Source: Ectobacillus sp042610425 (GTDB taxonomy: Bacteria; Bacillota; Bacilli; Bacillales; Bacillaceae_G). Taken from it: 64,000 nt of DNA. Below are positions 7,592-17,436 of the stretch, one piece after another (position 1 is the first letter of the stretch; every line of letters starts with the position of its first letter). The stretch spans positions 1,116,001 through 1,180,000 of the forward strand of contig NZ_JBGJZM010000001.1 in NCBI RefSeq assembly GCF_042610425.1. The letters run 5' to 3'. Position numbers and translations under genes: made by a program. Under the pieces are notes generated by a model, which made no database searches, was not told the origin of the DNA, and was given only the letters and a program-made list of their open reading frames with translations.

Positions 7592-9616
7592 ATGGAGAAA
7601 CTGCTTGATGTTCAGCGATTAAAGGTTGATTTCACCTTGAAGGATGGCAATCTTACAGCAATCAGAGATATAACAATGGATATGCAAGTTGGTGAAACGG
7701 TCTGTATTGTCGGAGAATCTGGCAGTGGGAAGACTGTGATGTCAAAGTCAATTATGAGACTAATAGACTTTGAAGGTGGAAAAATAGCAGAGGGAAATAT
7801 TGTACTAGATGGTATCAATCTGACACAGCTTTCTCAAAAAGAGCTTCGTTCCATTCGAGGGAAAAAGGTAGCGATGGTTTTTCAAGAACCAATGGCTGCC
7901 TTTGACCCTGTATTTTCAATCGGTAGTCAGATCATTGAAACAATTCTTGAAAATAAGCAAGCGAGTCAAGTAGAAGCAAAGGAGCGTGCTCTTTTTTTAT
8001 TAAAGAGGGTTGGGATATCTGACGCAGAAATTCGTATGAAGCAATATCCAAATGAGCTATCTGGAGGAATGTTGCAACGGGCTATGATAGCGATGGCACT
8101 AGCGTGTAGCCCAGACCTTCTAATTGCTGATGAACCGACTACAGCATTGGATGTAACGATTCAAGCACAAATACTGGAGCTTCTTCAGGAATTAAAAGAA
8201 GAGTTTGGAATGTCGATTCTTTTCATTACCCATGATATGGGCGTTGCAGCAGAAATAGCGGACCGAATTATTGTGATGTATGCAGGGAGAATTGTAGAAC
8301 ATGCACCAGCATCACCTTTGTTTGATCATCCCTATCACCCATATACGCAAGGATTGCTGCAATCTATTACGACAATGGATCATGATAGAAGTAAAAAGTT
8401 GTTTTCTATTAAAGGATCGATTCCAAGATTGGCTGATTTGCCGTCTGGATGTCTGTTTCATCCGCGTTGCCTGCATGCAACAGAGCGATGCTTCGTTGAA
8501 TCACCTCCTTTATTAGAAGTTAATAATCGTCACACCGCTTGTTGGCATGCGGAGGACTTACTAGAGTTATATAAAAAGAACGAACCGGTTGTAGAAATAC
8601 AAACAGATGTGACGTTTGAACAAGAAAAGAATTCAGGTGCCCCAAAGCAGCGTGAAACGCTGTTTTCCGTTCAGGGGTTAAGTAAATATTATCCGATTGG
8701 TAAAAGTTTGTTTTCCCGAAATTCGTCTATTGTAAGAGCGGTAGACAATGTGTCCTTCACAATTGAGAAAGGAGAAACGTTCGGACTTGTAGGGGAATCC
8801 GGAAGCGGGAAATCTACACTTGGGCGTGTTCTGTTACAACTAGAAAAATTGACTAGCGGAAAAGTTATGTTTCAGGATCAGGATCTTTCAAAGCTAAGCG
8901 CAAAACAGTTACGTGCAAAGCGAAAGGATATGCAGGTGATTTATCAAGACCCGTACGGCTCTGTCAATCCTCGTTGGAAAGTAGGAGATATAATTGGTGA
9001 GCCTTTGCAAGTACATGGATCACTTCATTCCAATGAAAGACAAACGAGAGTTCAAGAGCTATTAGAGGTAGTCGGCTTAAATAAAAGTGACTATAATCGT
9101 TATCCTCATGAATTTTCAGGAGGACAGCGCCAACGTATTGCCATTGCTAGAGCAATTGCACTGAATCCCAAGTTTATTTTAGCAGATGAAGCTGTTTCCG
9201 CATTAGATGTATCTGTACAGTCACAAATTATTAATTTACTTCAGGATTTACAGAGAGAGCGGAATTTAACGTATTTATTTATTGCTCATGGCTTGAATAT
9301 TGTTCGGCATATTTCTGATCGTATTGGTGTGATGTATTTGGGTCAAATCGTAGAAATTGCAACAAGCGAAGAATTATTTTTACATTCGGCACATCATTAT
9401 ACAAAAGGATTAATTGATTCGATCCCAGTTGCCAACCCATCCTACGCTAGGGAACGGATTTCCATTCAGGGAGAAATTTCATCCCCTGCTAATCCACCAA
9501 CAGGCTGTAGATTTCATCCTCGCTGCCCTGCAGCGACAGCTCGTTGCCGAGAAGATAATCCTCAATTTCTAGAAGTTCAGAAAGGACACTGGGTCGCTTG
9601 TCATCATCCTGTTTAA
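7592..9616 (+). CDS. fused double ABC ATPase of peptide/glutathione type (GsiA-like)
   Basis: 674 residues carrying two complete nucleotide-binding domains. First: Walker A GESGSGKT (41-48), signature LSGGM, Walker B LLIADEPTTALD. Second: Walker A near residue 401, signature FSGGQRQR, Walker B FILADEAVSALD. Each is followed by the family C-terminal extension (…CLFHPRC… and …CRFHPRCP…) found in oligopeptide ATPases. Most Bacillus peptide transporters use two separate proteins (D and F); the fused form resembles E. coli GsiA of the glutathione importer. A fusion in a sulfur operon supports a sulfur-peptide substrate, though specificity lies in the binding protein. Confidence 0.9.
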   Translation: MEKLLDVQRLKVDFTLKDGNLTAIRDITMDMQVGETVCIVGESGSGKTVMSKSIMRLIDFEGGKIAEGNIVLDGINLTQLSQKELRSIRGKKVAMVFQEPMAAFDPVFSIGSQIIETILENKQASQVEAKERALFLLKRVGISDAEIRMKQYPNELSGGMLQRAMIAMALACSPDLLIADEPTTALDVTIQAQILELLQELKEEFGMSILFITHDMGVAAEIADRIIVMYAGRIVEHAPASPLFDHPYHPYTQGLLQSITTMDHDRSKKLFSIKGSIPRLADLPSGCLFHPRCLHATERCFVESPPLLEVNNRHTACWHAEDLLELYKKNEPVVEIQTDVTFEQEKNSGAPKQRETLFSVQGLSKYYPIGKSLFSRNSSIVRAVDNVSFTIEKGETFGLVGESGSGKSTLGRVLLQLEKLTSGKVMFQDQDLSKLSAKQLRAKRKDMQVIYQDPYGSVNPRWKVGDIIGEPLQVHGSLHSNERQTRVQELLEVVGLNKSDYNRYPHEFSGGQRQRIAIARAIALNPKFILADEAVSALDVSVQSQIINLLQDLQRERNLTYLFIAHGLNIVRHISDRIGVMYLGQIVEIATSEELFLHSAHHYTKGLIDSIPVANPSYARERISIQGEISSPANPPTGCRFHPRCPAATARCREDNPQFLEVQKGHWVACHHPV

Positions 9617-9665
9617 TACGTTTGGCTTGTTTTGAAAATAAAAGTTTGACTGGAGGAATGGAAAG

Positions 9666-10721
9666 ATGAAATTTATTTTGTTTGATCTTATGAGTAATCA
9701 TCCGAACGATGTGACAGGAGAGGTAGTAACCACGCAGCAAAGAATTCAACAAGTACTTGATCAGGCTGTATTTGTTGAATCGCTAGGCTTTGATGGATTT
9801 GGGGTTGGTGAGCGCCATGGAGCTCCTTTTCTATCCTCTTCACCAGCTGTGATGCTTACGGCAATTGCCGCCAAAACATCAAGAATTCGTTTGTTGCCAA
9901 CGGTATCTGTATTAAGCGTACTTGACCCAGTTCGTGTAGCGGAGGATTATGCGTCGCTGGATCATCTTTCAGGAGGAAGATTAGAGCTGATGATTGGGAA
10001 AGGGAATGATCCGCGCCATTACCCGTTATTCGGGATAACCGAGGAAGAGCAGTGGGAATCTTTAGCGGAACGGTATGAACTTCTCAAGCAATTGTGGACG
10101 GAAGAAAATGTGACTTGGGAGGGGAAATATCGTCCACCATTATACAATGTGACGACCGAGCCAAGACCATTTCAAAAGCAAATTCCTATTTGGCATGGAA
10201 GTGCCTCAAGTCCCCATTCTACAGAGCTTGCCGCAAGGAACGGGGAACCAATATTTTCATCCAATACGTTTCATCGAATGGAGAAGTATAAAGAATTAAT
10301 CGATCACTACCGGACTCGTTTGGAACATTATGGTCACGATCCGAATAAGGCTATCGTTGGTGCTGGGGCTAGAGGCTTATACTTGGCCAATACAACAGAA
10401 GAAGCAATCAAACGTTACCGACCTTACTATGATATTTACATGAATACAGATGCATCAAAATATAATGAATCTCCCTTTAAGAATCTTGAAGATCATATTC
10501 AAAATGGTTCCGCTCTCGTTGGAACTGCTGATCAAGTCATAGAGAAAATACTAAAGTATCACAAAGCCTTTGGGCATCAAGTGCAAAGTATTAGTGTGGA
10601 GGGATTACGGATAGAAGAGCAACAAGAGCAGCTTGAGAGATTCGCGACGGAAGTAATGCCGGTACTTCGCCGTGAGATCCCAAGTACAGTATGGGAACAG
10701 AAACAATCGACATCTGTTTAA
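9666..10721 (+). CDS. second luciferase-like flavin monooxygenase
   Basis: 351 residues; ATG 9666 follows TGGAGGAATGGAAAG. LLM-family fold: GFDGFGVGERHGAPFLSSSP (about residues 40-59), RVAEDYASLDHLSGGRLELM and PIWHGSASSPHS are hallmark segments. It is distinct from the first monooxygenase gene upstream and follows the ATPase gene by 49 bases, so it is likely co-transcribed with the importer and acts on what the importer brings in. Substrate unknown. Confidence 0.82.
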   Translation: MKFILFDLMSNHPNDVTGEVVTTQQRIQQVLDQAVFVESLGFDGFGVGERHGAPFLSSSPAVMLTAIAAKTSRIRLLPTVSVLSVLDPVRVAEDYASLDHLSGGRLELMIGKGNDPRHYPLFGITEEEQWESLAERYELLKQLWTEENVTWEGKYRPPLYNVTTEPRPFQKQIPIWHGSASSPHSTELAARNGEPIFSSNTFHRMEKYKELIDHYRTRLEHYGHDPNKAIVGAGARGLYLANTTEEAIKRYRPYYDIYMNTDASKYNESPFKNLEDHIQNGSALVGTADQVIEKILKYHKAFGHQVQSISVEGLRIEEQQEQLERFATEVMPVLRREIPSTVWEQKQSTSV

Positions 10722-10907
10722 AAGGAGATGCCTTGTCATACGTTCATTGATAGAATAAATGAATCAATTCAATAAATTTTTTTATCAGGAAAAGTATTGA
10801 AAAAGAAGGGAGTAAAGTGTTAGGATAAAACACAATATCAAATTTTACTATTCTTATAGTTAAACTAAGATATAAAAATTTTAACGGATGCATGAGGAGG
10901 GTGAATG

Positions 10908-12242
10908 ATGTCGCAGGAAAGAAAATTGAAATTTGGAGCAATTATTCATGGTGTTGGAGGGAATATAGCTGGATGGAGACATCCTAGTATTCAAGCAGAT
11001 GCGAGTGTCAGTTTGGAATTTTACACAAATCAGGCTAAGAAGGCGGAAGAAGGAAAATTCGATTTAGTCTTTATTGCGGATGGCTTACATATTAACGAGA
11101 AATCTATCCCACATTTTCTAAATCGTTTTGAACCGATTACGATCTTATCAGCACTTGCAGCAGTTACTTCGAGAATCGGGCTTGTTGGGACGCTTTCTAC
11201 TTCGTACAGTGAGCCATTTAATGTTGCAAGACAGTTTGCATCGCTTGATCACATTAGTCATGGACGTGCGGGCTGGAATGTTGTGACTTCCCCGCTTGAG
11301 AAAACGGCTTTAAATTTTAGTAAAACGATTGAGGAACATCCTGATCATGCTACGCGGTACCGAATTGCTGATGAATACCTTCAGGTAGCAAAAGGATTAT
11401 GGGATTCGTGGGAAGATGATGCATTTATTCGCGACAAAGAATCCGGTGTGTTTTTCCAACCTGACAAAGTGCATCCTTTGCATCATAAAGGAGAGTATTT
11501 TGCGGTAGAGGGTCCTTTGAATATAGGGAGATCAAAACAAGGACGACCGGTTATTTTTCAAGCGGGTTCATCGGAAGCGGGCAAAACGCTAGCAGCGAAA
11601 GAAGCGGATGCGATATTTACTGGACATCCACTACTCGAAGAATCGCAAAAATTTTATGAGGATGTGAAAAACAGGGCAAAGGAATTTGGCCGTAATCCAG
11701 ATGAACTAGTGATCATGCCTGGAATTGCACCGATTATTGGTGTTACAGAAGAAGATGCTGAGCGGAAATATCAAGCAATTGCTAATCTGGTATCCATCGA
11801 TAAAGCACTTGCGTATTTAGGCCGCTATTTTGAACACCATGATTTTTCACAATATCCACTCGATGAACCCTTTCCTGAACTAGGTGACTTAGGAAAAAAT
11901 AGTTTTCAAAGTCATACCAACCGCATTAAAAAGCAGGCAAAGGAACAAAATCTAACGCTTCGTCAAGTCGCATTATTCGAGACTACACCGCGGACACCTT
12001 TTATGGGAACGCCGGAAAAAGTAGCGAATTTGATTCAGGAATGGTTTGAAGCCAAGGGTGCCGATGGGTTCATTATTGGTTCCGCTGTTCCGAATGGCTT
12101 AGATGAGTTTATTGACTTTGTCGTACCGATTCTACAAAAGCGAGGCCAGTTCCGAACAGCGTACGAAGCTGATACATTGCGAGGCAACCTAGGACTTCCG
12201 TTTCCAGAAAACCGTTATGCGAAAGAACGAGTAAATCATTAA
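10908..12242 (+). CDS. ytnJ: NtaA/SnaA/DszA-family monooxygenase (YtnJ-like)
   Basis: 444 residues. Two adjacent ATG codons occur; 10908 is 7 bases from GAGGAGG and is preferred to 10905. Segments GAIIHGVGGNIAGWRHP, FNVARQFASLDHISHGRAGWNVVTSP and FQAGSSEAGKTLAAKEADAIF define the NtaA/SnaA/DszA group of FMNH2-dependent monooxygenases. B. subtilis YtnJ, of similar length, belongs to the same regulon. In the related Yxe pathway a monooxygenase cleaves N-acetylated S-(2-succino)cysteine; a comparable role here is inferred. A 186-base gap upstream may hold its own promoter. Confidence 0.85.
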   Translation: MSQERKLKFGAIIHGVGGNIAGWRHPSIQADASVSLEFYTNQAKKAEEGKFDLVFIADGLHINEKSIPHFLNRFEPITILSALAAVTSRIGLVGTLSTSYSEPFNVARQFASLDHISHGRAGWNVVTSPLEKTALNFSKTIEEHPDHATRYRIADEYLQVAKGLWDSWEDDAFIRDKESGVFFQPDKVHPLHHKGEYFAVEGPLNIGRSKQGRPVIFQAGSSEAGKTLAAKEADAIFTGHPLLEESQKFYEDVKNRAKEFGRNPDELVIMPGIAPIIGVTEEDAERKYQAIANLVSIDKALAYLGRYFEHHDFSQYPLDEPFPELGDLGKNSFQSHTNRIKKQAKEQNLTLRQVALFETTPRTPFMGTPEKVANLIQEWFEAKGADGFIIGSAVPNGLDEFIDFVVPILQKRGQFRTAYEADTLRGNLGLPFPENRYAKERVNH

Positions 12243-12367
12243 TGTAAGCTAGGAACAGACGGATTATCGTAATCTTAAATCATACTTTTTTTATATGTTA
12301 AATGCAAATTAAGGTTAGTAGATTCAGATGAAAAAATACATTCTATATTGTAAGGGAGACATTATAA

Positions 12368-12640
12368 ATGGCAAAAGAATTTTCTGTTGTAGTTTGGGCA
12401 AAAGAAGGATGTTCCTATTGTGCAGATGTGAAACAATATTTAAAAAATAAGGGGATTGAATACAAAACTATTGATGTTACGAATCATGATGAATATCGAG
12501 ACATTTTGGAAGTTAAATACGGTGTCCGCCATGTTCCGGTCGTTGAAATTGGTCAAGGCGGGGTGTATGAGGGGGTAACGAAAGTAGGAATTGAGCATCT
12601 TGAAGCTGCACTTGCACAAGGACAGGTGATTAGCAAATGA
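12368..12640 (+). CDS. ytnI: glutaredoxin-like protein (YtnI)
   Basis: 90 residues of thioredoxin fold with active-site C-S-Y-C (residues 15-18) and the cis-proline motif HVPVVEIG. B. subtilis YtnI has the same size and sits in the same operon. It may reduce mixed disulfides or supply thiols during cysteine-conjugate breakdown. Its stop overlaps the ATG of the next gene by four bases, implying translational coupling. Confidence 0.85.
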   Translation: MAKEFSVVVWAKEGCSYCADVKQYLKNKGIEYKTIDVTNHDEYRDILEVKYGVRHVPVVEIGQGGVYEGVTKVGIEHLEAALAQGQVISK

Positions 12641-13467
12641 AGAAAATTTTACTGATTTTCATGTCAATCGTACTTGCTTTCGTTGTTAGCGCATGCTCTT
12701 CCAAGGAAACGAATACCACTTCCAAAGCTAATTCGGATACTGCGAACAAGAATACGAAAGTACAAAAAATAATTGTAGGGACAGGGACGCAATTTCCAAA
12801 TATTTGTTTTATTGATAAAAACGGGAATTTAACTGGATATGATGTTGAACTAGTTCGGAAAATTGATGAAAAGCTACCAGAATATGAATTTGAGTTTAAA
12901 ACAATGGAATTTTCCAATCTATTACTAAGCCTTGAAACGAAAAAAATTGATTTTGTTGCGCATCAAATGGAAGTGAATAAAGAACGGCAAGAAAAATTTC
13001 TATTTAATACCGAACCGTACAATGTCTTTCCTTTACACGTAGTGGTTCGTCAAGATAACAAGGATATTCAATCAATCAAGGATCTAAAAGGGAAAAAAGT
13101 AGTCGTGAGTGCAACGAGTAATTCTGCTGTGTTTCTTGAAAAATATAATAAAGACAACAATGCAGGGATCAATATTGTCTATGCAGGGCAAGGGTCAGAT
13201 GATACGAAAAATCAAATTAAGACGGGGCGTGCAGATGCAACGATATCAACACCGTTTGCTGTGAAATTCTTGAATGAACAAGCAGATGCTCAGGAAAAAG
13301 TAGTAGGGGAGCCGCTTCTAAATTCTAAGGTATATTTCCTTCTTAGAAAGGATGAAACAACGCTACAAAAAAGAATTGATGAAGCACTTGTCGAATTGAA
13401 AAAAGAAGGTGTTGTAAGCGAATTGAGTAAAAAATGGTTAGGAGCCGACTATACGGTTGACTTTTAA
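12637..13467 (+). CDS. amino-acid/cystine ABC importer binding lipoprotein (TcyJ/TcyK-type)
   Basis: 276 residues with lipoprotein signal (…VVSAC, Cys20) and a family 3 solute-binding domain: GTGTQFPNICFIDKNGNLTGYDVELV and the DFVAHQMEVNKERQEKFLFN segment. B. subtilis has two such proteins (TcyJ and TcyK) before TcyL; only one is present here. The order binding protein, two permeases, ATPase matches the Tcy transporter of cystine and related sulfur amino acids. Confidence 0.85.
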   Translation: MKKILLIFMSIVLAFVVSACSSKETNTTSKANSDTANKNTKVQKIIVGTGTQFPNICFIDKNGNLTGYDVELVRKIDEKLPEYEFEFKTMEFSNLLLSLETKKIDFVAHQMEVNKERQEKFLFNTEPYNVFPLHVVVRQDNKDIQSIKDLKGKKVVVSATSNSAVFLEKYNKDNNAGINIVYAGQGSDDTKNQIKTGRADATISTPFAVKFLNEQADAQEKVVGEPLLNSKVYFLLRKDETTLQKRIDEALVELKKEGVVSELSKKWLGADYTVDF

Positions 13468-13499
13468 TTGATGAAAATGCGTTTGGAGGTGTACAGAGG

Positions 13500-14207
13500 A
13501 TGGGGAAAGCATTCGATCCTATGTTAATCATTGAGTTGATCCCGACATTAATTCATTATCTCGGGGTAACTCTCCTAATATTAGCATCATCTACTATTCT
13601 CGGACTGATTCTCGGTATAGCAGCTGCTATACCGAGGTTGTTTAAAATTCCTTTTTTTAATTACTTTGTCATTTTGTATGTATCCTTTATTCGAGGAACT
13701 CCGATTATTATACAATTATTTCTAGTTTTTTATGGCTTGCCTGCTGTTCTCTTACTTGTGGATGTAGATATTTCACGGATGGAGCCAATTTATTTCGTCA
13801 TTATTACGTATGCCATAAGTAATGGGGCCGGTTTCTCAGAAATTTTTCGCGGATCGATTCAAGCTGTCGATTATGGACAGACAGAAGCAGCCTATTCTGT
13901 CGGAATGACAAATAGTCAAAGTTTTTTTCGAATCGTTCTGCCGCAGGCCATTCGGATTGCTTTTCCGAATATAGGGAATCATGTTATAGGCTCATTAAAG
14001 GATACTTCACTAGCATTTACCATTGGCGTGATGGACATGATGGGAAGAGGGGAAACGCTAATTGCTTCAACAGCACACGCGCTTGAAGTGTATATTGCCC
14101 TTTCTATTATCTATTATGTGGTGGTGGTATTGTTTGAAAAAATAGTTAGCAAACTAGAAAAATATTTCAATCGGTATCAGAAGGCGGATGGATCGATTGC
14201 AGCATAA
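13500..14207 (+). CDS. tcyL: cystine-type ABC permease (TcyL)
   Basis: 235 residues of the HisM/polar amino-acid permease family with about five membrane helices; FIRGTPIIIQLFLVFYGLP and the EAA loop (QTEAAYSVGMTNSQSFFRIVLPQA) are visible. ATG 13500 follows GGAGGTG by eight bases. One half of the transporter channel. Confidence 0.87.
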   Translation: MGKAFDPMLIIELIPTLIHYLGVTLLILASSTILGLILGIAAAIPRLFKIPFFNYFVILYVSFIRGTPIIIQLFLVFYGLPAVLLLVDVDISRMEPIYFVIITYAISNGAGFSEIFRGSIQAVDYGQTEAAYSVGMTNSQSFFRIVLPQAIRIAFPNIGNHVIGSLKDTSLAFTIGVMDMMGRGETLIASTAHALEVYIALSIIYYVVVVLFEKIVSKLEKYFNRYQKADGSIAA

Positions 14208-14222
14208 CTAGGAGGTTCTAGC

Positions 14223-14933
14223 ATGACAATAGATATTCCTTTTATTTGGGAAGCAGGTAAAGAAATTATAAAGGCGCTTCCTATTACGCTCATCTTAACG
14301 ATTATTCCTCTATTGGTCGGATTTCTAATCGGCATCACTGTGGCACTGATTCGTGTCTTCAATATGAAATTTCTCTATCATCTGGCAAATGGGTATGTAT
14401 CCTTTTTCCGAGGAACCCCGATCATTATGCATATTATGCTCATTTATTTTGGCTTTCCGTTACTCCTTGATCGTATTTCTGAAAGCTTTCATTTAGGAAT
14501 TCAGTCGAATTCCGTCCCTGTTATTTTATTCGTTCTAACCGCTCTATCGCTAAGTGCAGGTGCGTATTTATCTGAAATTATTCGATCTGGAATTATCAGT
14601 GTTTCCTCGGGTCAATTGGAGGCAGCCTATTCGGTCGGAATGAACAAGTGGCAAGCAATGAAACGAATTATTTTACCACAAGCACTGGCTCATTCGATTC
14701 CGAATTTCACGAATGTTTTCGTTGGGTTTTTACACACTTCTTCGATTGCTTTTCTCGTGTCGCAGAAAGAACTGACAGGGGCTGCCAATATCGTAGCTTC
14801 AACAAATTTGAAATTTTTAGAAGCTTTTATTGCCGCAGGACTTATCTATTGGGGACTCACCATTCTAGTAGAGAGAATTTCATTTTTACTGGAAAAAAGG
14901 GTAACTGCTTATAACCGAGGAGGGGTGTTATGA
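14223..14933 (+). CDS. tcyM: cystine-type ABC permease (TcyM)
   Basis: 236 residues, paralogous to the preceding permease (FFRGTPIIMHIMLIYFGFP; EAAYSVGMNKWQAMKRIILPQA). ATG 14223 follows AGGAGGTTCTAGC. Its end overlaps the ATPase start by four bases (ATGA). Confidence 0.87.
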   Translation: MTIDIPFIWEAGKEIIKALPITLILTIIPLLVGFLIGITVALIRVFNMKFLYHLANGYVSFFRGTPIIMHIMLIYFGFPLLLDRISESFHLGIQSNSVPVILFVLTALSLSAGAYLSEIIRSGIISVSSGQLEAAYSVGMNKWQAMKRIILPQALAHSIPNFTNVFVGFLHTSSIAFLVSQKELTGAANIVASTNLKFLEAFIAAGLIYWGLTILVERISFLLEKRVTAYNRGGVL

Positions 14934-15700
14934 TCTATTTATCCAATATTACAAAATCATTCGATACGAATACTGTATTAAAAGGGATTGACTTAACAAT
15001 AGAAAGAGGAGAAGTTGTAACGATTCTTGGTCCGAGTGGATCAGGGAAAACGACCTTGCTACGGTGCATGAATCTTTTGGAAACGCCAGATGAAGGAATC
15101 GTTCAGATTGGAAATGTACATGTGAATGCAGATGCAGCGACGAAGAAAGAAATCTTGTCACTTCGTAAGCAATCTGCCATGGTTTTTCAGCATTATAATT
15201 TATTTGCTCATAAAAATGTGCTGGAAAATGTAATGGAAGGATTAATTGTAGCGAAGAAAGTGAAGAAAAAGGATGCGAGAGAGCAAAGTGAACGGGTGCT
15301 TGAAAAAGTAGGTCTAAGCGATAAACTGCATCACTACCCATCACAGCTTTCGGGAGGACAACAACAGCGAGTCGGAATAGCAAGGGCACTTGCATTAAAT
15401 CCAGAAGTCATTTTATTTGATGAACCTACATCTGCTCTTGATCCTGAGTTAGTCGGAGATGTACTGGATGTTATCAAAGCAATCGCACAAGAAGGCATTA
15501 CGATGGTTGTTGTCACACATGAAATGAGCTTTGCCAGAGAGGTGTCGGACCGGGTGTTGTTTATGGATGGTGGGGTCATTATAGAAGAGGGCACGCCTCT
15601 AGAAATTTTTCATACACCAAAAGAAGAACGAACACGTCGTTTTTTACAACGGATATCCAGTGATACATCTTTTTCTTATTTAAAAGAACAGATTAATTAA
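14930..15700 (+). CDS. tcyN: cystine-type ABC ATPase (TcyN)
   Basis: 256 residues; Walker A GPSGSGKTT (about 33-41), Q-loop MVFQHYNLF, signature LSGGQQQRVGIARAL, Walker B VILFDEPTSALDPE and the H-loop. Standard polar amino-acid importer ATPase that energises the two upstream permeases. Confidence 0.9.
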   Translation: MIYLSNITKSFDTNTVLKGIDLTIERGEVVTILGPSGSGKTTLLRCMNLLETPDEGIVQIGNVHVNADAATKKEILSLRKQSAMVFQHYNLFAHKNVLENVMEGLIVAKKVKKKDAREQSERVLEKVGLSDKLHHYPSQLSGGQQQRVGIARALALNPEVILFDEPTSALDPELVGDVLDVIKAIAQEGITMVVVTHEMSFAREVSDRVLFMDGGVIIEEGTPLEIFHTPKEERTRRFLQRISSDTSFSYLKEQIN

Positions 15701-15733
15701 AGAGAAAATTCATGAGGAAAAGGTGGCGATACG

Positions 15734-16243
15734 ATGATAAAGCAAATTATAATTGATGAACTAAGGGTAGAAGAAAAAGAAGCGGTTCGTCGTTTATTAG
15801 TTGAGAGTTATCAGCAGTATGAGGATTCTTATACAAATCCAAATGTTTGGAACGAATATCTAGCAAATATCAAATCATCGGTTGATAATCCTGATGTAGA
15901 TAAGATATTGGTCGCAAAAAGTGATCAGATTATTCTGGGCACCTTACAGCTTTTTCAATCATCAGAAAAAGCGTATCAAAAACCAGAGTTGCAAATTTTT
16001 TCGCCTATTATACGATTATTGGCCGTCCATCCACAGGCAAGAGGACGCGGAGTAGCGCAGGAATTAATAAGGGCGAGTAGAGATTACGCAAAGTCTCAAG
16101 GAGCAAATACCTTGTATTTGCACTCAAGTGATAAAATGCAAAAAGCCATTCAACTCTATGAATGGCTAGGTTTTAAGCGGGATCATACAAAAGAATTTAT
16201 GAACCATGATATTTTAGTAAAATGCTATCGATTAGATTTGTAA
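15734..16243 (+). CDS. ytmI: GNAT N-acetyltransferase (YtmI-like)
   Basis: 169 residues. The acetyl-CoA site is visible as RLLAVHPQARGRGVAQELI (residues about 95-113). B. subtilis YtmI, first gene of the equivalent operon there, has been linked to N-acetylation of S-(2-succino)cysteine-type substrates (the Sna enzymes). Here the gene sits next to the deacylase rather than at the operon front. Substrate by inference only. Confidence 0.8.
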   Translation: MIKQIIIDELRVEEKEAVRRLLVESYQQYEDSYTNPNVWNEYLANIKSSVDNPDVDKILVAKSDQIILGTLQLFQSSEKAYQKPELQIFSPIIRLLAVHPQARGRGVAQELIRASRDYAKSQGANTLYLHSSDKMQKAIQLYEWLGFKRDHTKEFMNHDILVKCYRLDL

Positions 16244-16256
16244 AAAGGAGATGACT

Positions 16257-17399
16257 ATGAATCTACCAGAACTAGAGACCCACTTGATTTCTATTCGCCG
16301 TCATTTACATCAATATCCGGAGTTATCCCAACAAGAATTTGAAACAACTAAATTCATAAAAAAATGGTTGCAAGAAGGTGGAATTGAGAGTAGGAAAACA
16401 AATTTGGAAACAGGTGTATTTGCTGACATTAAAGGCGGAAAACCTGGTTTGACGGTAGCTTTACGTGCCGATATCGATGCTCTTCCAATTGAGGAGAAAA
16501 CAGGACTTTCCTATGCTTCAAAAAGAAAGGGAGTGATGCATGCTTGTGGTCATGATTTTCACACAGCTGCACTTCTAGGTGCTGCTTATCTGTTAAAACG
16601 AAATCAGTCAGAACTATGTGGAACCGTTCGTCTTTTATTTCAACCGGCAGAGGAATTCGGAGGTGGTGCCACGCAGGTGATTGCCGATGGTCAGCTTGAT
16701 GGAGTAGAGGCAATTATCGGGCTGCACAATAAACCGGAACTTCCAGTTGGGACGATTGGATTAAAAGAAGGGCCGATGATGGCGGCAGTAGATCGGTTCC
16801 ATGTCGTACTGCATGGAAAAGGTAGTCATGCAGCGATTCCTCAAAATGGTAAGGATCCTATCGTAGCTGCCGGTCACCTCATTACAGCGCTTCAGACGGT
16901 GGTTAGCCGGAATGTGTCTCCGCTGCAAAGTGCTGTAGTAAGTGTTACGAGAATAACAGGAGGCAGCACATGGAACGTGATTCCTGCTGAAATTCAACTC
17001 GAAGGCACCATTCGAACGTTTGACACTGCTATTCGTGAAGAAGTAAAAGAAACGTTCAATCGAATTGTAAATTCTATTGCAGCAGCCTTTTCACAGGAAG
17101 CTGATGTCAAATGGGTTCCGGGACCACCACCACTTGTGAATTATCAGTCAATAACCGATATCGCCCGGAAATCCGCAAAGCAACAATCTTTGCATGTGAT
17201 TGATCCAGAACCTTCTATGGCGGGTGAAGATTTCGCCTACTATCTTCAACAAATCCCAGGTGCATTTGCCTTTTTTGGTACAAACGGAAATGAGGAATGG
17301 CACCACCCTGCTTTTACGCTAGATGAATCTGCTATTATAAAAGCTGCTTATTTTCTATATGAAAGTGCTAGAGAATTTTTAGATGGAAATGGAAAATAA
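16257..17399 (+). CDS. ytnL: M20-family amidohydrolase (YtnL-like N-acyl-cysteine deacylase)
   Basis: 380 residues; ATG 16257 is six bases from AAAAAGGAG, whereas ATG 16251 abuts it. Metal-ligand motifs of the M20D amidohydrolases are present: ADIDALP (71-77), HACGHDFH (95-102), QPAEE (about 128-132) and MAGEDFAYY near the end. Family members remove N-acyl groups from amino acids. As last gene of the operon, after the acetyltransferase and monooxygenases, it fits the final deacetylation that frees cysteine. A terminator overlaps its stop codon. Confidence 0.85.
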   Translation: MNLPELETHLISIRRHLHQYPELSQQEFETTKFIKKWLQEGGIESRKTNLETGVFADIKGGKPGLTVALRADIDALPIEEKTGLSYASKRKGVMHACGHDFHTAALLGAAYLLKRNQSELCGTVRLLFQPAEEFGGGATQVIADGQLDGVEAIIGLHNKPELPVGTIGLKEGPMMAAVDRFHVVLHGKGSHAAIPQNGKDPIVAAGHLITALQTVVSRNVSPLQSAVVSVTRITGGSTWNVIPAEIQLEGTIRTFDTAIREEVKETFNRIVNSIAAAFSQEADVKWVPGPPPLVNYQSITDIARKSAKQQSLHVIDPEPSMAGEDFAYYLQQIPGAFAFFGTNGNEEWHHPAFTLDESAIIKAAYFLYESAREFLDGNGK

Positions 17400-17436
17400 A
17401 CGTTTGGATGAAGTCATCCGAACGTTTATTTTTTTA
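17394..17436 (+). terminator. terminator of the sulfur operon
   Basis: AAATAAACGTT-T-GGATGA pairs with TCATCC-G-AACGTTTATTT across two bases (one G-U pair), followed by TTTTT. The stem includes the stop codon of the amidohydrolase gene. Confidence 0.88.

Noticed and set aside
14949..15395. Minus-strand frame of 148 codons
   Set aside because: Antisense to the TcyN ATPase; composition is that of a reversed coding strand.
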